Positions 18,513 through 28,142 of a DNA stretch of 64,000 nucleotides are shown in pieces. The notes under the pieces are model-generated. The model did no database searches and had not been told where the DNA came from. It saw only the letters and a program-made list of their open reading frames with translations. Numbering within the stretch: the stretch's first letter is position 1; every line of letters starts with the position of its first letter. The stretch spans positions 62,001 through 126,000 of the forward strand of contig SVDU01000009.1 in NCBI GenBank assembly GCA_015057705.1, given 5' to 3'. The position numbers were made by a program, and so were the translations under genes. This DNA is from Paenibacillaceae bacterium. Its GTDB lineage: Bacteria > Bacillota > Clostridia > Lachnospirales > Lachnospiraceae.

Positions 18513-20054
18513 TTGAATCAAAAACTAAAGGAAAAAATTATTGAATCCCTTTCATCTGTACTGCCCGTTACATGCATTGTGCTGATTTTGTGTATAACCA
18601 TTACACCTATGCCGCTTGATCCGCTGATGCTGTTTCTGGTAGGTGCAACCTTACTCATTGTGGGAATGGGATTTTTTACACTTGGTGTAGACATGTCCAT
18701 GATGATCATCGGGGAAAAAGTTGGAAACCATCTGGTAAAATCAAAAAAATTACCTATTATTATTTTTGCCTGCTTCATCATTGGTTTTATCATTACCATT
18801 GCTGAACCAGATCTTCAGGTTCTGGCTGGTCAGACCCCTGCAGTGCCTGATATGGTGCTGATTCTTTCAGTGGCAGCCGGTGTGGGAATCTTCCTCGCCC
18901 TTGCCTTTTTAAGAACTCTGCTTGGTTGGAATTTATCAAAGCTTCTTCTGATCTTCTATGGAGTACTCTTTGTTACCGCAATTTTTGTTCCAAAAGATTT
19001 TCTGGCTGTGGCTTTTGACTCCGGAGGTGTAACAACCGGACCCATTACCGTTCCATTCATTATGGCTCTCGGCGTAGGTCTTTCCTCTGTTGGAAGAAGT
19101 AAAAATTCAGGCAGCGACAGCTTTGGTCTTGTGGCCCTCTGCTCTGTAGGACCGATTCTCTCAGTCATGATTCTAGGGTTACTCTATGGCTCCTCTTCCA
19201 GCAGCTATGAACCCACGGTAATTCCTGCCTTCACCAATTCACAGGATCTGTGGCTGGCCTTTCAGCATGAATTTCCGGTTTATGCAAAGGAAGTTTTTCT
19301 GGCTTTGTTTCCTATTCTTTTATTTTTTGTGATTTTCCAGATATTTTTCTTAAAACTAAGACAAAGACAGATCATTAAAATACTGATGGGAATACTGTAC
19401 TCTTACATTGGACTCACACTATTTTTAACCGGTGTCAATGTTGGATTTATGCCTGCCGGCAATTATATTGGGAAACAGCTGGCATCTCTTTCCTATAACT
19501 GGATTATGATTCCCATTGCCATGCTCATCGGTTATTATATTGTAAAAGCAGAGCCTGCTGTTTTAGTATTAAATAAACAGGTGGAGGATATAACTGGAGG
19601 TGCCATCTCAGAAAAAACCATGATGGCAGGATTATCGGTAGGTATGTCAGTTTCTCTGGGATTATCTGTCATAAGGATTTTATCGGGTCTCCCCCTTCTT
19701 GCACTTTTAATTCCCGGATATGCGCTGGCACTGGGTCTATCCTTTGTTGTACCTCCCATCTTTACATCAATCGCATTTGACTCCGGCGGTGTGGCTTCCG
19801 GTCCCATGACTGCAACTTTCCTGCTTCCGTTTGCCATGGGCGCATGTGAAGCAGTGGGCGGTAACATTGTGACCGATGCCTTTGGAATTGTTGCCATGGT
19901 GGCTATGACACCCTTAATCACCATTCAGCTGATCGGTGTGATTTACCATTTTAAAACGAAGAAATCCAGTTCTTTTGCAGGGGTTGCCTCAATTGATATG
20001 GAACTGGAATTTATTGAATTAGGAAAGGATGAAGCAGATGACTTCCAATCATAA
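18513..20054 (+). CDS. DUF1538 integral membrane protein
   Basis: 513 aa from a TTG start seven bases after GGAGG. Two homologous halves are visible: each has a VAFDSGGV-TGP motif (about residues 168-177 and 423-432) followed by an S/GD-FG segment, in an otherwise highly hydrophobic protein of about 12 segments. This internal duplication with paired DSGG motifs is the mark of the DUF1538 family, whose transport role is not established. Its gene overlaps the following PII-like gene by 17 nt, and an antiporter precedes it, so ion or solute transport controlled by the PII-like partner is inferred. Confidence 0.75.
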   Translation: MNQKLKEKIIESLSSVLPVTCIVLILCITITPMPLDPLMLFLVGATLLIVGMGFFTLGVDMSMMIIGEKVGNHLVKSKKLPIIIFACFIIGFIITIAEPDLQVLAGQTPAVPDMVLILSVAAGVGIFLALAFLRTLLGWNLSKLLLIFYGVLFVTAIFVPKDFLAVAFDSGGVTTGPITVPFIMALGVGLSSVGRSKNSGSDSFGLVALCSVGPILSVMILGLLYGSSSSSYEPTVIPAFTNSQDLWLAFQHEFPVYAKEVFLALFPILLFFVIFQIFFLKLRQRQIIKILMGILYSYIGLTLFLTGVNVGFMPAGNYIGKQLASLSYNWIMIPIAMLIGYYIVKAEPAVLVLNKQVEDITGGAISEKTMMAGLSVGMSVSLGLSVIRILSGLPLLALLIPGYALALGLSFVVPPIFTSIAFDSGGVASGPMTATFLLPFAMGACEAVGGNIVTDAFGIVAMVAMTPLITIQLIGVIYHFKTKKSSSFAGVASIDMELEFIELGKDEADDFQS

Positions 20055-20748
20055 AGTTTACTGGATTACGGTTATTGTAGACCGTGGAAAAGGCGAAAAA
20101 GCTGCTTCCGTTTTCAAAGAATACAATCAGGAACTGCTGCTTAATGTCCGTGGTCATGGAACAGCCAGTTCAGCAATTAAAGATTGCCTTGGGCTTGATG
20201 AGCCGGAAAAGGACCTGGTAATCGGAGTGGTTGATCAGTCAGCCTCCCAAAGCCTGATATCCACACTTCATAAAAAACTGGAGCTGAATAAACCTGGATA
20301 CGGTATCGTATTCACAATTTCTCTGTCAGGAATCAGTGCCGCGGCTTCAAACCTTCTAAACTCCGGCATTGCAGGCAATGAGAACCATTTATCTACAGAT
20401 TATCACAAGGAGGATCATCCCATGTCAGATACAAACGCGTATGAATTAATTGCATCCGTCATAAATACAGACCTTTCAAACCCGATTATGGAATCCGCAC
20501 GAAATGCAGGCTGTAAAGGCGGCACACTAATAAAAGCAAGAGAACTGGGCGGAGATTCTACCAGTAAACTGTTTGGGATGACCGTCTCAAATGAAAAAGA
20601 AATTCTTCTGATGCTGGTGCCGAAATCAGATAAACAGGCAATATTAAAATCCATTTGTGAAACCGTATTAAAAGAAACAGGTGAACATGCCATTGCATTC
20701 TCTATTCCAGTGAATGATGTGGCTGGTTTAAGCACACTTATGAAATAA
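20038..20748 (+). CDS. Tandem PII-like regulatory protein
   Basis: 236 aa from ATG 20038, eight bases after AAAGGA; ATG 20029 abuts the ribosome site. Two domains appear to repeat: residues 1-105 (VYWITVIVDRGKGEKAAS, HGTASSAIKDCLG, LVIGVVDQ) and residues about 130-236 (YELIASVINTDLSNP, AGCKGGTLIKARE, EILLMLVPKSDK). Both follow the beta-alpha-beta order of PII/GlnB-like proteins with a glycine-rich turn after strand 2. A KP(G)YG segment near residue 90 in domain 1 resembles the PII C-terminus. Coupled by overlap to DUF1538, it probably senses a metabolite or nucleotide and gates that transporter; the ligand is unknown. Confidence 0.65.
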   Translation: MTSNHKVYWITVIVDRGKGEKAASVFKEYNQELLLNVRGHGTASSAIKDCLGLDEPEKDLVIGVVDQSASQSLISTLHKKLELNKPGYGIVFTISLSGISAAASNLLNSGIAGNENHLSTDYHKEDHPMSDTNAYELIASVINTDLSNPIMESARNAGCKGGTLIKARELGGDSTSKLFGMTVSNEKEILLMLVPKSDKQAILKSICETVLKETGEHAIAFSIPVNDVAGLSTLMK

Positions 20749-20763
20749 TCAGCCTCTGCTTTC

Positions 20764-20792
20764 TTGACACTGTGGCTCTAAACTCTTATAAT
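20764..20792 (+). promoter_or_regulatory. blaI-blaR1 promoter
   Basis: -35 TTGACA (20764-20769) and -10 TATAAT (20787-20792), both perfect consensus, 17 bp apart. Such a strong promoter fits an operon held off by a repressor. Confidence 0.8.
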
Positions 20793-20800
20793 ATATGTAT

Positions 20801-20810
20801 TACAGTTGTA
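20801..20810 (+). promoter_or_regulatory. BlaI/MecI-type operator
   Basis: TACAGTTGTA: the TACA-NN-TGTA core known for BlaI/MecI operators, eight bases downstream of the -10 and over the transcript start. Confidence 0.75.
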
Positions 20811-20827
20811 AGAACAGGAGAATGAGT

Positions 20828-21211
20828 ATGAGCCACCTTCCGCAAATTTCTGAAGCAGAATATGAAGTGATGAAGGTACTTTGGAGGTATGCTCCAATTA
20901 ACACCAACGAGGTAACTGAAAAACTAATCCAGACAACCGACTGGAATCCCAAGACGATTCACACCCTGTTAAAGAGACTGGTTCAAAAGGGGGCTGCTAC
21001 CTACACCAAGGAAAGCCGTGTATTTATTTATACTCCTCTTATTAATGAGGACGACTATCTGAAGAAGGAAAACAGCCACTTTTTAAACCGGTTCTATAAC
21101 GGCAGCATATCCGGTATGGTAACAAGCTACATGAACAGCAATCATATATCCAACGAGGACTTAAACGAGCTGAAAAAGCTTCTTTTTAAGGAACATGAGG
21201 AGGAAACATAA
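20828..21211 (+). CDS. blaI: BlaI/MecI-family transcriptional repressor
   Basis: 127 aa from ATG 20828, seven bases after GGAG. Winged-helix repressor: ISEAEYEVMKVLWRYAPINTNEVTEKL and TDWNPKTIHTLLKRLVQKG are the canonical helices and wing of the family; the C-terminal half mediates dimerisation and carries the cleavage region in characterised members. Represses its own promoter and the target resistance genes until BlaR1 signals. The blaR1 gene follows after 1 bp. Confidence 0.9.
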   Translation: MSHLPQISEAEYEVMKVLWRYAPINTNEVTEKLIQTTDWNPKTIHTLLKRLVQKGAATYTKESRVFIYTPLINEDDYLKKENSHFLNRFYNGSISGMVTSYMNSNHISNEDLNELKKLLFKEHEEET

Positions 21212-21212
21212 T

Positions 21213-22991
21213 ATGCTTCTTTCCCTTATGATCCGTCTAATGTTAAACAGCGTTGTGATAATTCTGTCATACGGAATAATCCTGCTGATAAAAGAACGAT
21301 TTAAAAATCATCTTACATGGAAAGCCCAATACAGAATCTGGTATTACCTGTTACTTGTACTGATCTTTCCTTTTCTCCCCTCCTCCATGATTCATGCAGG
21401 GTTTCGTTTATTAAGCCTTTCTGGAGGCAGTGTCTCACCTGTCAACGTAACCACTCCCACTTTTCCCAACGATGCTGGTATTTCCAGCTTTATACAAGAT
21501 TTCTCCATATCCGTCAGCCGCAGCCGTATCTTTCATCTCCCTGCTTTTCTGCCTTATATATGGGGACTGGGAATTAGTATTGTGTCAATCCTTAATCTTA
21601 TTTCCGACATTAAAATCAGACGAATCAGACAGGCCAGCCTTCCTCTCCAAAACAGGCAGATCAGAGAATTGTTTGACTGCTGCCTGAGTGAAATGAATAT
21701 AAAAAAGAAAATTTCCCTTTACAGCAGCGCATATTTAAGTTCTCCCATGGCTGCCGGTTTAGTAAAACCGATAATTATACTTCCCATCCATATACTTTCA
21801 GAATTTACAAAAGAAGAGATTCGCTTTATTCTCCTTCACGAACTGACCCATATTAAGCACAGAGACCTTTTTCTTAACCGTTTCCTGGCTCTTATGCAGG
21901 CACTGTACTGGTATCATCCAGTCGTCTGGATTGGGCTAAGAGAGATGAGGAAGGACCAGGAAGTTGGTTGTGATCTGTCCGTTTTATCCATATTAGAAGA
22001 AAACAGCTATGTGGATTATGGAAAAACCCTGATTCGTTTTGCAGAAAATATAGTAAGACGGCTTTCTTTTGTTTCCCAGATCGCAGGCTCTGAAAAAGAG
22101 ATCAGGATGAGAATCCGCTGCATTGCTTCTTACCGCAAAGAATCCACATGGAAACAATGGAAAAGCCGGTTTTTACTCACTGTAACCAGTCTGGTGCTGC
22201 TGGCTTTTATACCTGTCATGTCGATCAATGCAGCCAGTGGTTCTTATTACCCTTTTTATCCTGAACATATGAAACAGCTGGATTTAGACTCCTGTTTTTA
22301 CGGTTATGAAGGTAGTTTTGTACTTTACGGAGTCAATTCCCATCAATATTATATTTATAATCAGAAAGCAGGCACAACCAGGATCTCCCCAGACTCCACC
22401 TACAAGATATACAGCGCTCTGTGTGCACTGGAACAGGGGGTGATTACTCCTGACTCCTCTTATATGAAATGGGACGGATCAGCCTTCCCATTTGAAGCCT
22501 GGAATCAGGATCAGAACCTGAATACTGCCATGAGCCGTTCTGTTAACTGGTATTTTAAAACTTTGGATGAAAAAAGCGGTATATCCGCATTAAAAAGCTG
22601 CATTGGGCGACTGGAATATGGAAATCAGGATTTATCTGGAGGAATCGGCAGCTACTGGCTGGAGTCTTCCTTGAAAATCTCTCCTGTGGAACAGGTGGTG
22701 CTCTTAAGCAGGCTTTGTCAGGGAACTCTCCCGTTTCAACCGGATCATATTAAAGCGGTAAAAGATTCCCTTTATATTTCTGCCAGCCAGGGTGTTTCAT
22801 TATACGGAAAAACAGGTACCGGCAATATAAACGGCAAAGATGTCAACGGCTGGTTTATCGGTTTTGTGCAGTCTAAGGATGATACTTATGTGTTCTCCAC
22901 CAACATTCAAAGTGACCATTCCGCCAACGGACGCACTGCCGCAGCGATTACACTGGACATTTTAGAGAATCAGAATATCTACAGACAGTAA
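21213..22991 (+). CDS. blaR1: BlaR1/MecR1-type beta-lactam sensor-transducer
   Basis: 592 aa from ATG 21213, nine bases after GAGGAGG. N-terminal membrane region with an M56 zinc-protease domain: HELTHIKHRD (HExxH) near residue 208 and the downstream EVGCD glutamate. A further membrane segment near residue 325 leads to an extracellular sensor of class-D beta-lactamase type: acylated Ser in STYK near residue 394, SVN near 443, and KTGTG near 531. In the known pathway, acylation by a beta-lactam triggers cytoplasmic proteolysis and loss of BlaI repression. All catalytic signatures are intact. Confidence 0.93.
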   Translation: MLLSLMIRLMLNSVVIILSYGIILLIKERFKNHLTWKAQYRIWYYLLLVLIFPFLPSSMIHAGFRLLSLSGGSVSPVNVTTPTFPNDAGISSFIQDFSISVSRSRIFHLPAFLPYIWGLGISIVSILNLISDIKIRRIRQASLPLQNRQIRELFDCCLSEMNIKKKISLYSSAYLSSPMAAGLVKPIIILPIHILSEFTKEEIRFILLHELTHIKHRDLFLNRFLALMQALYWYHPVVWIGLREMRKDQEVGCDLSVLSILEENSYVDYGKTLIRFAENIVRRLSFVSQIAGSEKEIRMRIRCIASYRKESTWKQWKSRFLLTVTSLVLLAFIPVMSINAASGSYYPFYPEHMKQLDLDSCFYGYEGSFVLYGVNSHQYYIYNQKAGTTRISPDSTYKIYSALCALEQGVITPDSSYMKWDGSAFPFEAWNQDQNLNTAMSRSVNWYFKTLDEKSGISALKSCIGRLEYGNQDLSGGIGSYWLESSLKISPVEQVVLLSRLCQGTLPFQPDHIKAVKDSLYISASQGVSLYGKTGTGNINGKDVNGWFIGFVQSKDDTYVFSTNIQSDHSANGRTAAAITLDILENQNIYRQ

Positions 22992-22994
22992 AAG

Positions 22995-23040
22995 AGAGCC
23001 TGAGACAGGAGAATCTCTCCAGCCTCAGGCTCTGTCATTT
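22995..23040. terminator. Bidirectional terminator between convergent blaR1 and the PBP gene
   Basis: AGAGCCTGAG (22995-23004) pairs with CTCAGGCTCT (23024-23033), with an inner GGAGA/TCTCC; T-rich on the plus side (TCATTTTCATTT), A-containing on the other. Confidence 0.7.
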
Positions 23041-23044
23041 TCAT

Positions 23045-25168
23045 TTATTGTACCGGAATATAGGAATCAAGAATCAGTTTATCTTTTCTTACCACATACC
23101 CGCTCCCGCCCCGGTTCTTCACATCTTCTACCATACTGACAAGAAGCAGTGGTGCCTTTGTATCAGGATCTGCAGTAAATACCGAAAACCATCCAAGCTC
23201 CGTTCCGGTGGTATCCCCTTTGGAAGCTTTGATCTCAGCAGTTCCTGTCTTTCCTCCAAGGGTCAGGTCAGATCTCATAATGGCATGACCGGTTCCATGC
23301 TCTGAGCTGACAACCTTGATCAGATCCTCACGGACCAGATTGGCATTGTCTGGAGAGCAGGCTCCCTGAAGCCATACTTTTGGTGCAGCATTTTGTTCTG
23401 CTCTTAGAACAGGCTGTATGACATTGCCCTCGTTGGTAAACATGGTGTAAAGAGCTGCCAGATGGATCGGATTCACAAGCATCTGTCCCTGTCCATAACC
23501 GCTGTCAGCCAGCTGTACTTCCGTTTCGATCTTATCTGAATTAGAGTACTGGGACTGGGCAACGGAAATTTCAAAAGGAAGGGCCTGGTTAAATCCCAGT
23601 TTGTTAAGCCCTGCCATAAAATCATCATAGCCAATCTTTAATGCAGCTTTGGCAAAATAAATATTGTTCGAGTAGATAAAAGCATTCTCCAGATTAAGGG
23701 GATTACTGTCATGAAGGGTGGTTATGTAATAATTTCCCCAACTCTCATCTTTTCTCCAGCTTAATCCGGTGCTTCCAAAATCCTCATTGGGATCAATGGC
23801 CCCAGTTCCAAGTCCAACCACAGCTGTAATGGGCTTAAATGAAGAGCCTGGAGCGAACTTCTGACGGAAGCGGTTATAAAGAGGCTTTCGCTCATCATTA
23901 TTTAAGGAATCCCATTTTTCTGACGGCATTCCCAGAATGAAATCATTGTCATCATAGGAAGGGGTGCTCACAAGAGCCAGGATCTCTCCTGTATGGGGAT
24001 TCATGGCTACGCTGCAGCTTTTGTCTTCCGAAAATGCATCATAGATCGCACTCTGAAGCGTACTGTCAATGGTAAGTGAGATATCTGCACCATCTGTTCT
24101 TGGCCTTACTGCCAGCTTTTTCTTGCTGTTTCCCGTTGCATCTGTGATGGAAATAGTATGGCCGTTTGTTCCCTTTAATCCCTTTTCATATAATCCTTCC
24201 ATACCGCTTTTTCCAATTACGCTGTCTGTTAAATAATCTTCTCCCTTATGTTTTTCCAAGTCCTCACTGGTCACATTCTGAACGTATCCAATGAGATGGG
24301 CGCCCTTTACCCCCAGGGGATAGGAACGCACGGAAGTGTCTGTAATTAACACTCCGGGAATTGTAAGAAGCTGATCCTGAAGCTCTTTGTTTTTCTGATC
24401 TTCTTCACTGACCTGATCTGAGTGGAGCTGAAAATCATCTACCTTTTTCAAGGTTTTTAAGGGAACAAAGGAATCTTCCTTTACCCAGCCTGCAGAAAGC
24501 TTTTTTTGTATACTCTCAGGAGACATGGATAGAAGTTCTCCCAGTTTTTCCACATCCGGGCCGGAATTCTCACTCATTTTTCCCGGAACAAGACCCACAG
24601 AGGAGGCAGTTCCCTTTCCTGCCAGCATAAGACCGTTCCTGTCAAAAATAGACCCTCTTTGCGCCTGATCTGTTGAAACTCTGACTTTATCGTTTTTGTT
24701 AAGCTCTGGAAAAATCATACTGTCATTCCATTCCAGTTTATAGCCGGTTTTCTTTTCTTTTTTAAATACTGCCTGATTGGAAAAACTGATCTCTCCTGCC
24801 AGACTGGTTAAACTCATCTGATAAGTGACTACTGCTTCCTCATCTTTTAAGTCAACGCCGGTTATATCCGCTTTTATATTCTCCGCTTCAATTCCTTCAT
24901 AAATTTTCTTATTTCTGGCAATAAAATCTTCCTGGCTGATATTTAACTGGCTCTGCCCATCAAGCATGCCATACATGGATTCATAATCCGCTTTTTGTAA
25001 GTTTGACACATAGTCAGAAAAAAGCACATCCGGCTTTTTTGACTGGTTTTTCTTACTTTCAAGCCGGAGAAATAAAATTCCTCCGGCCAGACCAATCATC
25101 AGTATTAATAACGTGCAAACAGCAGAAAACACAAATCGTCTCAATCCCCGTTTCGTTCCCCGTCTCAT
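23045..25168 (-). CDS. MecA-like class B penicillin-binding protein
   Basis: 707 aa. One N-terminal membrane anchor (about residues 10-32), then a MecA_N/NTF2-like domain (about 45-150: FSDYVSNLQKADYESMY), then the PBP dimerisation domain starting at QRGSIFDRNG, then a transpeptidase with SSFK near residue 441, SNN near 499 and KTGTA near 639. This domain order is that of PBP2a/MecA and PBP3-type enterococcal proteins of low beta-lactam affinity. It follows the very long PBP2 gene by 12 bp and shares its operator-controlled promoter, so it is probably a beta-lactam-inducible bypass transpeptidase; affinity itself cannot be read from sequence. Confidence 0.85.
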   Translation of the reverse strand: MRRGTKRGLRRFVFSAVCTLLILMIGLAGGILFLRLESKKNQSKKPDVLFSDYVSNLQKADYESMYGMLDGQSQLNISQEDFIARNKKIYEGIEAENIKADITGVDLKDEEAVVTYQMSLTSLAGEISFSNQAVFKKEKKTGYKLEWNDSMIFPELNKNDKVRVSTDQAQRGSIFDRNGLMLAGKGTASSVGLVPGKMSENSGPDVEKLGELLSMSPESIQKKLSAGWVKEDSFVPLKTLKKVDDFQLHSDQVSEEDQKNKELQDQLLTIPGVLITDTSVRSYPLGVKGAHLIGYVQNVTSEDLEKHKGEDYLTDSVIGKSGMEGLYEKGLKGTNGHTISITDATGNSKKKLAVRPRTDGADISLTIDSTLQSAIYDAFSEDKSCSVAMNPHTGEILALVSTPSYDDNDFILGMPSEKWDSLNNDERKPLYNRFRQKFAPGSSFKPITAVVGLGTGAIDPNEDFGSTGLSWRKDESWGNYYITTLHDSNPLNLENAFIYSNNIYFAKAALKIGYDDFMAGLNKLGFNQALPFEISVAQSQYSNSDKIETEVQLADSGYGQGQMLVNPIHLAALYTMFTNEGNVIQPVLRAEQNAAPKVWLQGACSPDNANLVREDLIKVVSSEHGTGHAIMRSDLTLGGKTGTAEIKASKGDTTGTELGWFSVFTADPDTKAPLLLVSMVEDVKNRGGSGYVVRKDKLILDSYIPVQ

Positions 25169-25180
25169 TCCATTTCTCCT

Positions 25181-28039
25181 TTAATCCGTACGAAGGTTAT
25201 TGGATACACCAGAAGCGGTACCAGTTAAAATCTTTTCGGTATCTTCCAGTTGGAAATAATAATTAAATATATTTTTTCCTACACCTACCACATTACCGGA
25301 GCTGTATCCGTTTGCAATCCTGACCGTTATGGCAATCTGCGGATTGACAAGGGGTGCATATCCAATAAAGAGACCATGGTTTGGTTTGGTTTTTGATTCC
25401 TCTGCCGTACCGGTTTTTCCTGCTGCATCAATTTTTAAATCTTTCAAGTTTGCATTGGATTTTACCAGTTCGTTCATACCTTTTGCCACATCATTCCATA
25501 CAAATTCCGGTAAGTTTACTGTACTGTTTAAGGCAGGAGTGAAGGATTTTACCACTGTGCCGTCTCCATCTGTAATCTTGCCAATCATAGACAACTGATA
25601 ACTTTGACCATGGTTCGCCAGCGTAGCTGTATAACGGGCTATCTGGGATGTGGTGTAGTTATGAGTTCCCTGACCGATGGAGGATGGAATGGCATACTGA
25701 TCTGTTACATGAGGTTTTGCCTCTCCGATCTCAATTCCTGTGTTCTTATCCAGATCCAGAAGCTGGGCATATTTAACTAAGGTCCCAAGCCCCTTATCCT
25801 CTGAAAAGCTTCCATCTGTTCCTGTACCCAGCCTGTAAGTGATTTCTGACAGATATACGTTACAGGAGTTTTTAAGTGCATCGGCACTGGAAGAGATCAC
25901 ACCGTGGCCGGAACGTTTCCAGCATCGCAGAGGCGGCTCTACCTTGTCAAATGCACCAGTACACAAAACACTGGTATCCGTCTGAATCACACCTTCCGTT
26001 AACCCGGCAATGACCGTAACCGGTTTAAAGGTAGATCCGGGTGCCGTTAACTGGCTGGTGGCACGGTTGAACAGAGGCAGAGATAAATCCTGTTCCAGCT
26101 GCTGGTAATAAGAGGTATCCATCTGGTTCGCCAGCCGGTTATTGTCATAACCCGGATAGCTGACACAGGCTATTACCTCACCGTTCTGGGGATTGACCAC
26201 AACAGCGGATCCGGAACAGGGATTTAACGCCAGCTGAGCTGGTGTAATCTCCAGATTGGTGATTTTCTTACGGATAAACTGATAGGGACTTAACTGACCA
26301 TTCATAAGAAGAGGGTAGTCCGGATCATCTTTTGACAGAACTCCCTGTTCATACAGAAGCTGCTCTGTCTCCCTGCCGCTAAGGGATCCTTCCCCAATCA
26401 TCGCCTGATAAATCTTCTGTTCAAAATCACGGTTTTCGGTGATATCCTGTAACATCTTTTCTTCCGCAAGGCGCTCTGCATCCTGGATCTCCGTATACTT
26501 TTCATTGTTTTCCAGGCGGCTTAAATCCATATGACCTGCAGCAATGGATTCGGTCAGATATTGCCTTAAGCTCTTTTCTTTCCAGTCCCATGTGCCGCTT
26601 CCATTTAGCAGGAACTGATCTTTACGGGCCTGGCTAACCAGAAAATCTAAGTATCCCTGCATCTGGGGACCAAGTGCCTGGTAAGTGGCACCTGATGCGT
26701 CGAAGGCGGCTGAAAGCTGACCAATCACCGCTTCTTTTTTCTGTTTGAAATCTCCGTAAACCTTTTTTTCCAGATCCGAGGCATTCTCACCCTTTAACCG
26801 CTCCGTATCGATGACGTGATTCTGTATCAACGCATAGTAGACTTCGTCAGAGGCAATCCGGATCTGGGAAGCATCGGCTGCTTTTGGCATTTCTGCCCTT
26901 CTGGTTTCCACCATATTGGCCAGAAGAATTCCGGCTATCTGCTGTTTCAGCATCTGATATACCGCATCCTGCAGGCCTTTATCCACCGTTAAATAAACAT
27001 CCTTGCCCGTTCCGGGGCTGTTGGTAATAACTGGTTCCGTCTTTGGATTTCCCACAACGTCGGTATAAAATTCCTGAGTTCCATCCTGTCCTCTCAGCCA
27101 TTCTTCCATGGATTTTTCAATTCCGCTTTTACCAATCACGGACTGATTAGAATAAATACCGTTATTATCCCCAACAGCAGCCAGCTCATCGGCTGATATG
27201 CCACCTGTATATCCTAAAATAGAGGACATGCTTTCTCCGCCATAGTACACCCGGATGCTGCTGTTTTCCACATCAGCTCCCTGTAGATCGTGCTTTTGCT
27301 CCATCACACCCACCATGGCTTTGTCAGATACATCGGAGGCAACCAGATACGGCAGGTATTTCCGGTATGAATTTAAGGACAGTCCATAACGAATGTTGGC
27401 AATCTGTAAGATCTCTTTGGGCGTTAAGGACGCAGGAAGCCTGTACAATTTCTGCTCCTCTTCCGTATAAGAAGAATCAATCATAAACTTCTTCTTTCCG
27501 CAAAGATCCTGCATCAGTTCATCGGCGGTCTTTTGTGACTGCTCTTCTGTCAGATCCGTAACCTGGCTCTTTCCATAAAAGTCAGCCTTAAAGCGGCTCA
27601 GCTTCCAGCCGTCCACCGAATATTGATAATTTCCTTCTTGGTTTACCATAATGGGAAGGCTGACATTTAACTTATCCTCATCTCCTACAAGACCAATCAG
27701 CTGATAGGCGATTCCGTTTAATGTTTTCTGTTTCTCCTTCTGATTCTTATAATTTCCCGAATCTTCCAAAGTGATGTTATAGGAAAGACGGTTTGATGCC
27801 AAAAGCGTTCCGTTCCTGTCATAGATGTTCCCTCTGTTCCCGGGAAGCCTCTGGGTTTTCATAATGGAGGAGATGAATTCCTCCTGGCTGGCAGCCCCCT
27901 CCATGATCTGCAGATGGTATAGCCTTACCAGCAGTGATGATAATAAAAATCCAAAAAATAATCCCAATATCAGCAATCTGGGAATCTGAAATGTAATATC
28001 AGGTAAGCTTTTATTCTTAAATAGATGATTGCGGCGCAT
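25181..28039 (-). CDS. Very long penicillin-binding protein 2 (class B transpeptidase)
   Basis: 952 aa from ATG 28039, behind AAGGAG; 48 further upstream codons run through the promoter region and are unlikely. One membrane segment (about 18-40), dimerisation domain opening with NRGNIYDRNGTLLASNR, and a transpeptidase with STFK near residue 670, SCN near 724 and KTGTA near 875. Between the dimerisation and catalytic domains lies an insertion of about 200 residues (roughly 395-600), mainly charged helix, which explains the size; PBP2 proteins close to 1000 residues are known in clostridia. Elongation-type peptidoglycan cross-linking is the likely role. Confidence 0.85.
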   Translation of the reverse strand: MRRNHLFKNKSLPDITFQIPRLLILGLFFGFLLSSLLVRLYHLQIMEGAASQEEFISSIMKTQRLPGNRGNIYDRNGTLLASNRLSYNITLEDSGNYKNQKEKQKTLNGIAYQLIGLVGDEDKLNVSLPIMVNQEGNYQYSVDGWKLSRFKADFYGKSQVTDLTEEQSQKTADELMQDLCGKKKFMIDSSYTEEEQKLYRLPASLTPKEILQIANIRYGLSLNSYRKYLPYLVASDVSDKAMVGVMEQKHDLQGADVENSSIRVYYGGESMSSILGYTGGISADELAAVGDNNGIYSNQSVIGKSGIEKSMEEWLRGQDGTQEFYTDVVGNPKTEPVITNSPGTGKDVYLTVDKGLQDAVYQMLKQQIAGILLANMVETRRAEMPKAADASQIRIASDEVYYALIQNHVIDTERLKGENASDLEKKVYGDFKQKKEAVIGQLSAAFDASGATYQALGPQMQGYLDFLVSQARKDQFLLNGSGTWDWKEKSLRQYLTESIAAGHMDLSRLENNEKYTEIQDAERLAEEKMLQDITENRDFEQKIYQAMIGEGSLSGRETEQLLYEQGVLSKDDPDYPLLMNGQLSPYQFIRKKITNLEITPAQLALNPCSGSAVVVNPQNGEVIACVSYPGYDNNRLANQMDTSYYQQLEQDLSLPLFNRATSQLTAPGSTFKPVTVIAGLTEGVIQTDTSVLCTGAFDKVEPPLRCWKRSGHGVISSSADALKNSCNVYLSEITYRLGTGTDGSFSEDKGLGTLVKYAQLLDLDKNTGIEIGEAKPHVTDQYAIPSSIGQGTHNYTTSQIARYTATLANHGQSYQLSMIGKITDGDGTVVKSFTPALNSTVNLPEFVWNDVAKGMNELVKSNANLKDLKIDAAGKTGTAEESKTKPNHGLFIGYAPLVNPQIAITVRIANGYSSGNVVGVGKNIFNYYFQLEDTEKILTGTASGVSNNLRTD

Positions 28040-28106
28040 AATTCTCCTTATTCTTACGCTTGTAATATTTATAATATGAAAGGAACAGGGACACTTTATA
28101 CCCTCC

Positions 28107-28116
28107 CTGTATACAG
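28107..28116. repeat. 10-bp palindrome downstream of the PBP-operon operator
   Basis: CTGTATACAG, perfectly palindromic, contains the BlaI half-sites TGTA and TACA in inverted order. Possibly a secondary site. Confidence 0.35.
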
Positions 28117-28125
28117 ATAAATTAC

Positions 28126-28135
28126 TACGTATGTA
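28126..28135 (-). promoter_or_regulatory. BlaI-type operator of the PBP operon
   Basis: On the minus strand TACATACGTA, one base off the TACA-NN-TGTA core, seven bases after the -10, the same geometry as in front of blaI. Confidence 0.6.
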
Positions 28136-28142
28136 AGATTTG

